Shown here: positions 30,101 to 38,236 of the stretch, piece by piece | How the letters are laid out: each line of letters begins with the position of its first letter | How positions within the stretch are numbered: the first letter of the stretch is position 1 | DNA from: Polychytrium aggregatum | Taxonomy: Eukaryota; Chytridiomycota; Chytridiomycetes; Polychytriales | Length of the DNA: 64,000 nt | Assembly: GCF_025602895.1 (NCBI RefSeq) | Contig: NW_026516294.1 | Location: 124,001-188,000 of the forward strand | Direction of reading: 5' to 3' | Program-made: the position numbers and the translations under genes | Notes under the pieces: generated by a model | What the model saw: the letters and a program-made list of their open reading frames with translations, nothing else | Told to the model about the DNA's origin: nothing | Database searches by the model: none

Positions 30101-32086
30101 TCGTCATACCCGGTCCTGAGATTCTACGACACCCAACTGCCGGTCGAGGTCCACTCTGACGCCTCCCGCTATGCGGGGGGTGGGGTGATCTTGCAACGAT
30201 TCGACGATGGGCTTCACCCCATCCTGTATTGGTCCAGGAAGTGGACGAACACTGAACGCAACTACTCGACGTACGAGCATGAACTGCTGGCATTGCATGA
30301 TTTAGTCAAACATGGTCGGCCATATCTGATGGGTTGCCAGTTCCATGTGGTTACGGACCATAAGGCACTCATCTGGCTCAACACCCAAGCCAATATCAAT
30401 CGACGCCAGGCCCGGTGGATCCTGGATTTTCAAGATTATGACTTCACTATTGAACATGCCCCCGGATCTCGAAACACAATCGCAGATGTACTCAGTCGAG
30501 CGCCATGCCACAGGCCCCTCTGCTCCAAGTGTAGGGGGAAGATTGACTCGGACACAGCTGCAGTCGATGTGAGGCCGGTCACGACCAGTCTCTCTGCCTC
30601 TTCCCTCCGTGACGAAGTAGGAGACGCTCTGGGGAACGATGAATTGGCAATGACACTGCAGAAGTATCTCGATGGTCAGGATGTAGATGGCCGCTCCAAG
30701 GACGCACCACTGGAGCGTCTTACAAGAGTGGATGGCCTGATCTTTTACGACCACGATCGACTCTACGTCCCGAAGGTGGAGTCGATACGAACACGGATCC
30801 TTCAAGAGCACCACGACGTCATCACTGTGGGCCATGTTGGACAGCTACGGACGCTCGAAAAGATTTCGCGCCAGTTCTGGTGGCCCACGTTGCGAGCGGA
30901 TGTGACCCGCTATGTTGCAGCATGCGAGGTGTGCCAGAAGTCCAAACCCCGCAACCACCTCCTCGACGGCCTGCTGCATCCGTTGCCCATCCCTGAGGAA
31001 CGATTCAGCTCGGTGTCCATGGACTTTGCCTTTATGCCACTGTCGAAGAAAGGCAACGACAAGTGTCTGATCCTGGTGGATCGACTCACCAAGCTGGCAC
31101 GGTTCGTTCCGTGCACAACCAAGTCCACGGCCGAGGACGTGGCATTGTTGTTTATTCAATACTGGGTCGTCTCCTTCGGACTCCCGACGGAGCTAATCTC
31201 GGACCGAGACTCCCTTTTCACATCGAACTTTTGGATAAAAGTCCTGACCACGCTTAAGATTTCCCAGAAGCTTACGACGGCCCGGCACCAACAGGCCAAT
31301 GGCCAAGCCGAAGCAACGGTCAAGGACCTCAAGCAAAGACTGGTCCCATTCGCCAACTACAAGGGCGATAATTGGGACGAGGTGGTGCACCTGCTGGAGT
31401 TTGGACACAACGACTCGGTGCACACCTCCACCGGATTCTCCCCATTCTATTTGGCATTCGGGGTACACCCAAGGACGATGCCCGGCAACGAGCATGCCAC
31501 CGATGATCGAGTGGCAACCTGGAGTCTCCTGGAGGACCTCGAAGCCATACGAAGGATTGCAACACAACAACTCCAGGAGGCTCAGGATCATCAAACCCGG
31601 AGCGGGAACGAGAGAAGACAGGCGGGGGAGGAGCTCAAGGTTGGAGACATGGTCCTCCTTGAGCGCGAAGGTATCAACTGGGAGGCCCACAAGTTCAGGC
31701 CAGACCAAATCATCCCGCGTCGGCTGGGTCCGTTCAAGATTACGGAGATCGAAGGACTCAACCACACCCTGGAGCTACCCCCTACACTAAGCCACATACA
31801 CCCGACATTCCACCGCAAACTCCTGCGGAAGTTTATTGAGACGCCGGACGACTTCGCTTCAAGAGCGACTTACACAAGACCACCTGCAATCTCGGACGTC
31901 GAACCAATATTCAAGGTGGAGAAGTTGGTCAACGACAGAAAATACCGCAGGAAGCAACAGTACCTGGTACTGTGGGAAGGATATCCCCTTGAAGATGCCA
32001 CTTGGGAATACGAAGACAACATCGCGGATGATGTGATAGGAGATTACTGGAGAGAGAAGGATGTGGGTGTAGGGAGTAGTATGTAG
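27179..32086 (+). CDS. gag-pol: G Gag-Pol single polyprotein with chromodomain
   Basis: One ORF of 1635 aa from the ATG at 27179 (MTEDTITFEDL). An in-frame upstream ATG at 27089 lies inside the minisatellite and is less likely. Gag core about 60-250; zinc knuckle at about 299, CFYCRKANAGHVAARC, spaced CX2CX6HX4C instead of CX2CX4HX4C. Protease DSGAKGN at about 484; RT FFSGLDVRDGFNTVRM and YVDD at about 845; RNase H SDASRY near 990; integrase finger (HVGQLRTLEK...CEVCQKSK); catalytic D at about 1282 (SMDFAF) and 1342 (ISDRDS), then QANGQAEAT; chromodomain about 1576-1635 (FKVEKLVNDR...YLVLWEGYPLEDATWEYE). Gag and Pol are fused with no frameshift signal, as in Tf1. No internal stop. Confidence 0.94.
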   Translation: MTEDTITFEDLIAGEWKQFCSVDGDLNRLAISLTPEQQTLVRTFSANYRLRGPAATDVQHTQRQWEIKVAFLRKLEAAVPPFKGSREAGTVNAFLVSMDQVFSYAEDYYVGPAQVQAAATHFQDKAHTWWFSQDNAAMRSSLDSWQSLRDIIVATFIPADSATKAEQELKAFCQAKKLRSLSKYIERFLELSAAATKLTTFSKTGYFVGGLHDSVRPYVQMLPNYETELREDIPALIRETLRLGSIWDKQAATAYQPPPPPPLPQVVPMDIDAIHRGPRGSGSYLSSREREFLIRNKGCFYCRKANAGHVAARCPEKERNKTRQRIPVRQVTATYDPYEQTNASHSYRLEPPNATEPRQSHVGSDDSPQYVFGPAAPDNRDKPGLTGCRSPVKVEQVQGEQTRGQEVTRSPHGSADAEVHEGDVYACQIKTLPSSIDLTRVVGKRREPPHEGAMNAISESACFHFVGAAGGPTGIQKRIRFLRDSGAKGNVIKQALAQSLGCKMIPCDIQLRFADDRTSVSTTATVISLRCGSYTRLINCVVADIKDDLILGNPFDEEVRVLDQRTQEGRTRITFVDRRNTRHVWTSLPAVKDQRVRAIHIEAVSFKQLQRELKEDEVQVGVVLVSQSEVTQINRNPNDKSLAEQKEEYLAKLPPAIRSVLERYMDVFEDPKGLPPPRPEDQHIELIDSRKPPPYRPIFHLSPEELTVLKAKLDELLEKGHIRPSTSNYGAPVLFVKKADGTLRMCVDYRALNANTVKNRTPLPFIAEMRDRLANKRFFSGLDVRDGFNTVRMDEGSIAKTAFRTRYGTFEYLVMPMGLTNSPACFMTMMNRIFHEFYDKFMVAYVDDVLVYSDTLEEHAAHLERVLKKFKENGLYAKLMKCSFAQESVPFCGHEVSRHGLSITKDKANAVLDFGQLSSITDVQAFLGLTNWVKDFIPGYAEICLPLTGLLPKNTGWIWTEQEQTAVRVLQHHISSYPVLRFYDTQLPVEVHSDASRYAGGGVILQRFDDGLHPILYWSRKWTNTERNYSTYEHELLALHDLVKHGRPYLMGCQFHVVTDHKALIWLNTQANINRRQARWILDFQDYDFTIEHAPGSRNTIADVLSRAPCHRPLCSKCRGKIDSDTAAVDVRPVTTSLSASSLRDEVGDALGNDELAMTLQKYLDGQDVDGRSKDAPLERLTRVDGLIFYDHDRLYVPKVESIRTRILQEHHDVITVGHVGQLRTLEKISRQFWWPTLRADVTRYVAACEVCQKSKPRNHLLDGLLHPLPIPEERFSSVSMDFAFMPLSKKGNDKCLILVDRLTKLARFVPCTTKSTAEDVALLFIQYWVVSFGLPTELISDRDSLFTSNFWIKVLTTLKISQKLTTARHQQANGQAEATVKDLKQRLVPFANYKGDNWDEVVHLLEFGHNDSVHTSTGFSPFYLAFGVHPRTMPGNEHATDDRVATWSLLEDLEAIRRIATQQLQEAQDHQTRSGNERRQAGEELKVGDMVLLEREGINWEAHKFRPDQIIPRRLGPFKITEIEGLNHTLELPPTLSHIHPTFHRKLLRKFIETPDDFASRATYTRPPAISDVEPIFKVEKLVNDRKYRRKQQYLVLWEGYPLEDATWEYEDNIADDVIGDYWREKDVGVGSSM

Positions 32087-32116
32087 TTAGAAATTTGATT
32101 TCAAATTTAGGGGGGG

Positions 32117-32419
32117 TGTGACACGATTGAGGATAATCGAGGTATAGCCGTGAGCGAGAGCTTTCTTACGATACCGATTTCATCCAGAACGGATGAGAAC
32201 TGACTGCTGTAGCACCTTGGGAAAGATTGTAGTGTATCGAGGGAGTAGTCCTGGGTTACTGTGTGTGTGTGTGTAGCTGGGGAACGGATAAGGAAATGGG
32301 GCACGCTCCTGTATGACTCTGGGCGCGTCAACGCGTCAGGCTGCTGGACATATAAGGCCGCCCCCTCGCCCTGCTCTGCTGGAGATCATCTGGAAAAATA
32401 TAGTGGCCTTGGCTACACA
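32117..32419 (+). repeat. G 3' LTR (about 303 bp)
   Basis: Follows the G-tract agggggg (purine tract, about 32109-32116). Starts TGTGACACG, ends CTACACA (TGTG/CACA ends). It holds a (tg)n run near 32260-32275 and TATAAGG at 32351. With no second copy in the window the right end is uncertain by about 2 bp. Confidence 0.72.
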
Positions 32420-32426
32420 GTTCAAG

Positions 32427-35313
32427 AAACATGGCTGAAACCTCATAGCTCAATTGGACCACTCAAGAACCTCATAGTCTTCGAGACACGCGAGCCGGAC
32501 CCAAACGGCCGCAGCCGAGGTACCGGTGGGATCGCCCTGATCCGGAACCCACGAAGAACCAACATGGAGGACTTTAGCAACTTCTATGTAGGCCCGCACC
32601 ACACCAGTATCTGGTTCAAGTTCAGAGGAATCACCTTCGGTTCATTCTACCTCAAACCACTACTCCGTGAGAAAGTCAAGGAGGGCCTGTCCATCATCAA
32701 GAGACAGACTACCCAGCAAGGCACCCCGATCCCATCTGTGATCATGGGTGACTTCAACACCAGACTCGGCCAAATGGCCAGGGACTCTCGTTTCAACGAC
32801 CGAAGACCAACCCTCCTCTCGGCCGCCACCGAGGGACTACTCACCTTCGTCGATTCGTCCAACCCTCGCGGGGACCACTGGACACACTACTGCGATGTGG
32901 AAGGGACGTCAGTAATCGACTTATTCTTCGCATCGATTGCCCTCCGACGGAAGCAAAAGACCGTCAAAGTACAAACAAACACCACCTGCAACTCGGACCA
33001 CCGACTAGTAACGATGGAGCTCGAGTGGGACGCCGAAAGGCAACCCCGACAGCCCACGATACATGTCTGGCGCACCAAGCAATTGGAATTCCCACGGGTC
33101 CACGAAGAGTACCTCGAGGCCTTCGAGCAAGTACACCCGGTAGTAATCGAGCAGCTCACCCAACTCGAACAACGATTCCCACGGCGGGAAGGACTACTCG
33201 GACCACCCGACGCCGAGACCCTCATAGAAAACGGATGGTCGATCATCAAAGGCCACATCAACTCGATTGCCAACATCGTCATCGGGAAGCGCAAGAAGTA
33301 CGGAGCCGTCCCCCCGAATGGCTTCTGGACCCCAGAGATGACCGAGATCAAGAGGCGCCGGAACGCAGCGTACCTACTCGCTTCCAGAGCGCCCCACGGC
33401 TCGAGACTACAAGTCGAAAGCGCGGCAGAGTACAATCTCCAGAACATTACCCTCCGCAAACTTGTCAAACGTCGCAAGCGAGAATTCTACAACAACTGGG
33501 CCGAATCACTTCCGACCAAGCCTGACACCGAGCTCATGAAGGAAATCAGCAAGCGTGAGAAGATCAAGAGTGGTTACTTCAACCGCTCAGTACTCCCGAA
33601 CGACGCAGAAAGCTTGGAAACCTACAGAACTCACTTCGGAAACATTTCAAGCCGACATGGGGTCCAAGAAGACCGAGTAGTCGCGCCCAGGCAACATGTC
33701 GCATTCAGTCGAGTGGGCGTGGGAGACATCACCCCCGCACAAGTACAAGAGGCCATCAAGTACACAGGAAAGCGCAAGGCCCCAGGGTCAGACGGAATCA
33801 GTGCCGAACTACTCCACCCAGTCAAGGAATGGGTTTCAGCATGGCTGAGCCGTTTTTTCAACTGGTGCATATGGACCGGCATCATTCCCAAGGAATGGAA
33901 CATCGCTGTCAACCATCCAATCTGGAAACAGAAAGGAGAGGAAGGAGACATCAAGATGTACCGCCCCATCTCACTACTACAAGTAACGAGGAAGATATTC
34001 GAAAGGATCGTTCACAGCCGCCTCCTGGAAGAAATGGGCCCCATCGACATTGCCCAGGGAGGCTTCCGACACAAACGTGGAACCCTCGACCAAGTATTCA
34101 CACTCGACGTCCTCGTCAAGAAACTCAACAACGAAGGCCACACCCCCTGGGTAGTCTTCATGGACATCAAAGCAGCCTACGACTCTGTCGACCGTGAGAT
34201 TCTCTGGCCAAAGCTAGAGCTACGGGGAGTACACATGTCCACCGTCAGAATACTCAGAACACTATTCGACAACGTCAAAACCACGGTACTCATCAGCGGA
34301 GCCCGTTCCCACACTTACTGGCTCGAAATCGGACTACTACAGGGCTCGGTCATCTCACCAACCCTGTACAGCCTTTTCGTCGACGACCTCCCCCAGAGGC
34401 TCCGGAGAATCGACTCACCAAAGATTGGCGACCTGACCATCAACAATGTCATGTACGCCGACGACATGGCACTGGTCGCGACCAATCACGACGACGCACA
34501 ACGACTACTCGACATCTGTGAGGCACATGCGGCGGAGCACAAGTACTCCTTCGCCCCGACCAAGTGTGAAGTACTCACAGCGACACCAAACCCCGAACCA
34601 CTGACTCTCGGAGGAACCGAGCTCGGCTTCGTCCGAAGTACTTTCAAGTACCTCGGAGTACAGTTCGGGGCCAAGGGAATTGACGACGAAGCACATGTCA
34701 CACACCTGAAACACCGCGCCACATTCCAAACGAAGAAATTCAGGATGTACGGCATCTTCAGCAAACAAGTACACCCCGGTGTCATCAACAAAATCTTCAA
34801 AACCTTTATCAGACCACGCCTAGAATACGGGCTGGCAATCATGAGACCCAGTGCAAGGGTAATGACTAGTCTACGTACATGTATGCTGGACAACCTCCGG
34901 GCAGCCTTCAACGTGCGAAAAACCACCTCAGGACACGCCCTCATGACGGTCACGGGGGTCTACTCCATGGCCGTGAGACGAGAAGTACTCATGATCAAGT
35001 GTTACGGCCGCTGGTTCGAAAGGATCAACGACCCTGGGTTCCTGGGCTCCCGAGTACTCAAGTACCTCCTGGAGCTCCCGGACAGGGACCGCAACAAGTC
35101 GATTCTCACACCAGTCCTGAGCAACGACTGGTGGAAAAAGGTGTCAGCACTGAAGATCCGCTTCCCGACTCGATCACGTGTTCAACTGTTCGAGAAAGCA
35201 CTACCCGGAAGTACCCCACTGAAACGAAGAATGATCACCAAATTCTTCGAGGACGGACGAGACCCCGAAAAAATCATGTCAGTAGCAGGGACGTACCGCT
35301 GGAAGGGTGACCC
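32427..35313 (+). CDS. LINE ORF2, piece 2 (endonuclease and reverse transcriptase)
   Basis: Continues piece 1 in frame with ETWLKP. Endonuclease blocks: RGTGGIALIRN, catalytic GDFNT (about residue 150 of the whole ORF2) and SDHRLV (about 232). RT: KAPGSDGI, FMDIKAAYDSVDRE (catalytic D about 621), QGSVISPTLYSLFVDDLP, and YADDMALVA with the catalytic aspartates at about 720-721. A thumb and linker region follow (HALMTVTGVY). There is no RNase H. B2 interrupts it after TYRWKGD at 35313 with the 5-bp duplication gaccc. The role is target-primed reverse transcription. All catalytic residues seen are present. The track-like open frame upstream to 32261 is LTR G sequence, not LINE. Confidence 0.92.
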
Positions 35314-35622
35314 TGTAGGAGATGGTATCTCCGACGCTGTGCTGCGCGTACTGCGCGTACTGCGCGGCGCAGTGGGTCGTGACCTGTGCTGCGCTTTGCG
35401 TTTTCACGCACCGCAGGCAGGCCACCGCAGGGTATACCTGCGGGTTGCCCCCGTTCCCCCCGTTTGTCTGGAGTTCGGTTTTATCGTGAATAAACGTAAG
35501 TGCTCCCCGAGCTCACCCGTCCGCTAGAGTAGCCTAGCACCGCCCTGTTCTGCCCCGTCCTGTCTTGTCTTGTACCCCCTCCCTCCCCGTCTTGCCCCAA
35601 CGTCCCAGTAGTGGACGTTACA
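35314..35622 (+). repeat. B2 5' LTR (309 bp)
   Basis: TGTAGGAG...ACGTTACA. Both ends carry hairpins: GGAGAT-GGT-ATCTCC at the left, AACGTCC-CAGTAGT-GGACGTT at the right. AATAAA at 35489-35494. A repeated tgcgcgtac motif lies near 35344-35365. Confidence 0.94.
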
Positions 35623-35675
35623 TGGTAGCATCGGAAATCCTCGTCTTGTTTTCGTCCTGTTTGTCCTCTTTCTAG
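35622..35675 (+). other. Upstream mini-ORF over the LTR/primer-site junction, family B
   Basis: The last base of the LTR plus the first two of the primer site form an ATG (35622-35624), opening 17 codons that end TAG at 35673-35675. Gag starts later at 35745. In family D the equivalent ATG is the Gag start itself. Translation of this short frame is not shown. Confidence 0.5.
35623..35634 (+). other. tRNA-type primer binding site, family B
   Basis: TGGTAGCATCGG abuts the LTR with no gap. The TGGTAGC start fits a tRNA ending GCTACCA, as in many initiator tRNA-Met genes. The identity of the tRNA needs the genome's own tRNA set. Confidence 0.7.
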
Positions 35676-35744
35676 ATCCTCAAGCTGGATCCCGCCTCTC
35701 TTGCCGACCGACTCTCCTCTCTGTCCCTGGAGCCTGCCCCTGCC

Positions 35745-36566
35745 ATGAGCAACCCCCGCCCACTTCCGGAAGCCTTCCTCAAGACCTTCCGTGCCCCAGT
35801 GTTTACTGGGAAGAGCCGCTCCTCCTCGGTGGAGGACTGGCTGCAGCAACTCGAGGACTACCTCGATGCTGCCCAAGTCGCCCCCACCCACCACATCGTC
35901 GCCGCCAAGCTCTGCTTAAAGGACCAGGCGTACCGTTGGTACCGCCGCCAAGGGTTCGACGAGCAGAGCGAAGGTGTGTTTGACGACTTCAAGGACCGCC
36001 TCCGTCGCCGCTTCGGCAGCCCCAATGCTGAACTCATTGCCCGTGACAAGCTATACTCTCTCGTGCAGCGTGGTTCTGTGACCCGCTACATCGAGGAGTT
36101 TGAAGACCTCTCCTCCCAGATTGAGGAGCTGGGCTCTGCTGATGCGATGTACCTCTTCCAGAAGGGCCTCAAGCCCAAGATCAGAGAGTACATCGCCAGC
36201 AACCCTGATGCCCGCAAGTCCCTGGACGTGATGATGGACGTTGCCGAGAACCTCGACAACGTCCAGTACCATGGCCGCCAGTTCTACCCGCAGCTGGCAG
36301 GCGGCCATCGGTCTCATCACGTCCCAGCCCGTCCGCCTCGCCCGGCCCCGCCCGCAAGACCCATGCCTGAGCCCATGGACGTTGACGTCAACGCCATGGA
36401 GGCTCGTGGCCCTCCCCGCTCCCGGTTCCAGCAAGCTGCCACTGTCTCCCCCAAGGACAGACAGAAGCAGGAGGACCTCCGCCATGGTTCCTGCTTCTTC
36501 TGTCACCGACCGGGACACCAGGCCAAGGAGTGCCCCATGAAGTCGGGAAACGGCCGACCCTACTAG
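35745..36566 (+). CDS. gag: B2 Gag
   Basis: 273 aa, same sequence as B1 Gag: capsid core with KDQAYRWYR, arginine/proline-rich linker, zinc knuckle [14 protein letters not shown] (about 252-265), ending GNGRPY-stop. The TAG at 36564-36566 sits inside the 5' arm of the frameshift stem. The start ATG at 35745 follows a 120-nt leader. Confidence 0.94.
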   Translation: MSNPRPLPEAFLKTFRAPVFTGKSRSSSVEDWLQQLEDYLDAAQVAPTHHIVAAKLCLKDQAYRWYRRQGFDEQSEGVFDDFKDRLRRRFGSPNAELIARDKLYSLVQRGSVTRYIEEFEDLSSQIEELGSADAMYLFQKGLKPKIREYIASNPDARKSLDVMMDVAENLDNVQYHGRQFYPQLAGGHRSHHVPARPPRPAPPARPMPEPMDVDVNAMEARGPPRSRFQQAATVSPKDRQKQEDLRHGSCFFCHRPGHQAKECPMKSGNGRPY

Positions 36567-36588
36567 GTGGCTCTGGAGCCCTAGTAGG
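36545..36588 (+). promoter_or_regulatory. Programmed -1 frameshift signal, family B
   Basis: GGGAAAC (36545-36551) in gag phase TCG-GGA-AAC; 7-nt spacer; stem CCTACTAGG (36559-36567) with CCTAGTAGG (36580-36588), perfect over 9 bp, extended by GCT/AGC above a 2-nt bulge. The gag TAG is in the 5' arm. The -1 frame continues GKRPTLLGG into pol. Confidence 0.93.
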
Positions 36589-37736
36589 AGACCAACGCCG
36601 TGGATTGCTCAATGCAGTCCACGCGTCTCCAGAGGAAGTTCACCTCGCCCCCTCCCCCGAAGGAGAAACAAACCAAGTGTTGTGCGTCGTGCGAGAGGTG
36701 CATGGTGGCGCAAGCCGCCTGCCTCTCCACGAACGTGAAGAGAAAACCAAAATTGAAAACCAAAACAAAAAAGAAAATCAAGAACCCTTGAGGGACAGGA
36801 CCGCCTGTGCCCTCACCCCTGTCAAGTCGTGTGTGTCGGATGCTTCCGACATGTGTCCGCAAGCCGTGGACGTCGTGTGCAATGGCGTGCTGACGCCGCA
36901 GGCCCCCGCAATGGCCGAACCCTATCCAAAATGTCCGAGTGGCCGTGATGAAGCCAACCAAGACCAAGTGTCGCCCGTTCCCCCAAGTCAAGTCATGGTG
37001 CAGGAGGCTGTGCAGGAGGACCATGAAGAGTCCCTGCTGTACCTCCCTGCCACCGTCCAAGGTCACACCGTCCGAATGATGGTGGACTCTGGAGCAAGCT
37101 GCAACTTTGTCAGCAGACGCTTGCTCCAGGAGCTCAACATACATGCAACCAAGAAGAAGTCGCCGATGAGTGTGGCGCTTGCAGACGATCGTGTGCAGCA
37201 GTGCACACACCAAGTGGTCCTGCGAGTGGCCCTCCATCCCAAGTACCATCCTGTCCTGTTGTTCCAAGTGATCGACACCAAGTTCGATGCCATCCTCGGC
37301 ATGAGCTGGCTTGCTCGTGCCGAGCCGACTCCAGTCGTCGACTGGAAAGGCCGCACTGTCCGTGTTGGCCCTGACATTGTCCTGCAGGGCATGGCCTCAC
37401 CCAACATGCCACCTCTCCTCTCAGCCATGCAATTCAAGAGGCTGATCAAGAAGGACACGTCGTTCCTCTGTGTCGTGCGTGAGGTCGACGACACCGACCA
37501 AGCCGGTCCCGGTCCCCCGCCTGTGGTGACCAAGCTGCTCGACGAGTACAAGGACGTATTCCCCGACCAGTTGCCACAATGCCTGCCACCCCAACGCACC
37601 GTCGATCATCGCATCGACATCGAACCAGGCTCGTCGCCTCCGTCAAGACCGACGTACCAACTGTCGCTGACGGAGATGGACGAACTCAAGCGCCAGTTGG
37701 ATGACCTCCTCGCCCATGGGTTCATCCGCCCGAGCC
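36545..37736 (+). CDS. pol: B2 Pol, piece 1 (protease and RT start)
   Basis: From the frameshift site: linker with a lysine/asparagine-rich stretch, protease ([15 protein letters not shown]), then the N-terminal RT up to HGFIRPS, where D1 was inserted. This piece is 1192 nt and joins in frame to piece 2 at 43461 (2726 nt), giving 1305 aa without a stop. It matches B1 Pol throughout. Confidence 0.93.
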
Positions 37737-38202
37737 TGTCAGATCACGGGATCAAGAGGAGATCAAAAGAAAAAGATAGAGAAGGGTTTTATTGATCTTA
37801 GCGAGGCTAGGATCTAGAGTCAAGTGTGTCTGGGGTCGAAGGTGATGACCAGAAACATGAGCGGGTGAAGGCGGGCTATTTATCTGTCTGGCGGTCCCGG
37901 AGGCGAAGCCTGCCGCAGCGGGGGCGAAGCAGCGGAGGCGGCGGGACAGCAGCCAGGCAGCAACGGCTAACCGGAGAAACATGTGAAAGTCTGACAAATG
38001 CTCGGTGGCTGACAAATGCGGGTGACACAGCGTCTGACTAATGCATGGTCGATGACAAATGCAGGGAAAACAGAGCGGCGTGTGCAACATGAGAGCAAGG
38101 AAAAAGGAAAGGCGTCACAGGACAAAGGAAAAGGAAAGTGTGCGACGCAAACAGTGACACAAGTGCGACGGTGCAGCTAGGCGGGCAGAGCGATCTGTGA
38201 CA
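37737..38202 (-). repeat. D1 3' LTR (466 bp)
   Basis: Minus strand TGTCACAG...CTGACA. TATA-like GATAAATAG at 37884-37876, AATAAA at 37793-37788. Identical in length to the 5' LTR. The purine tract CTGGGGGGGA directly precedes it (38212-38203). Confidence 0.95.
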
Positions 38203-38236
38203 TCCCCCCCAGAAAAATTGTGCTCAAGTCAAACCA

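Larger units (their letters stand above)
26762..32419 (+). mobile_element. Gypsy element G lacking its 5' LTR
   Basis: Single-ORF chromovirus with a 3' LTR at 32117-32419 but no matching 5' LTR. Its upstream side is the minisatellite and the F LTR. The right flank is LINE ORF2 (gttcaag at 32420-32426). The gag-pol frame is fully open, so the loss of the 5' end is the only obvious lesion. Confidence 0.85.

Noticed and set aside
32255-32276. (tg)n microsatellite as a functional element
   Set aside because: Short simple repeat in the G LTR; no further evidence.
32261-32426. Start of the LINE endonuclease ORF at 32261
   Set aside because: This stretch is the G 3' LTR, open by chance. The true ORF2 start is the ATG at 16019, with LNVNGL, before the composite.
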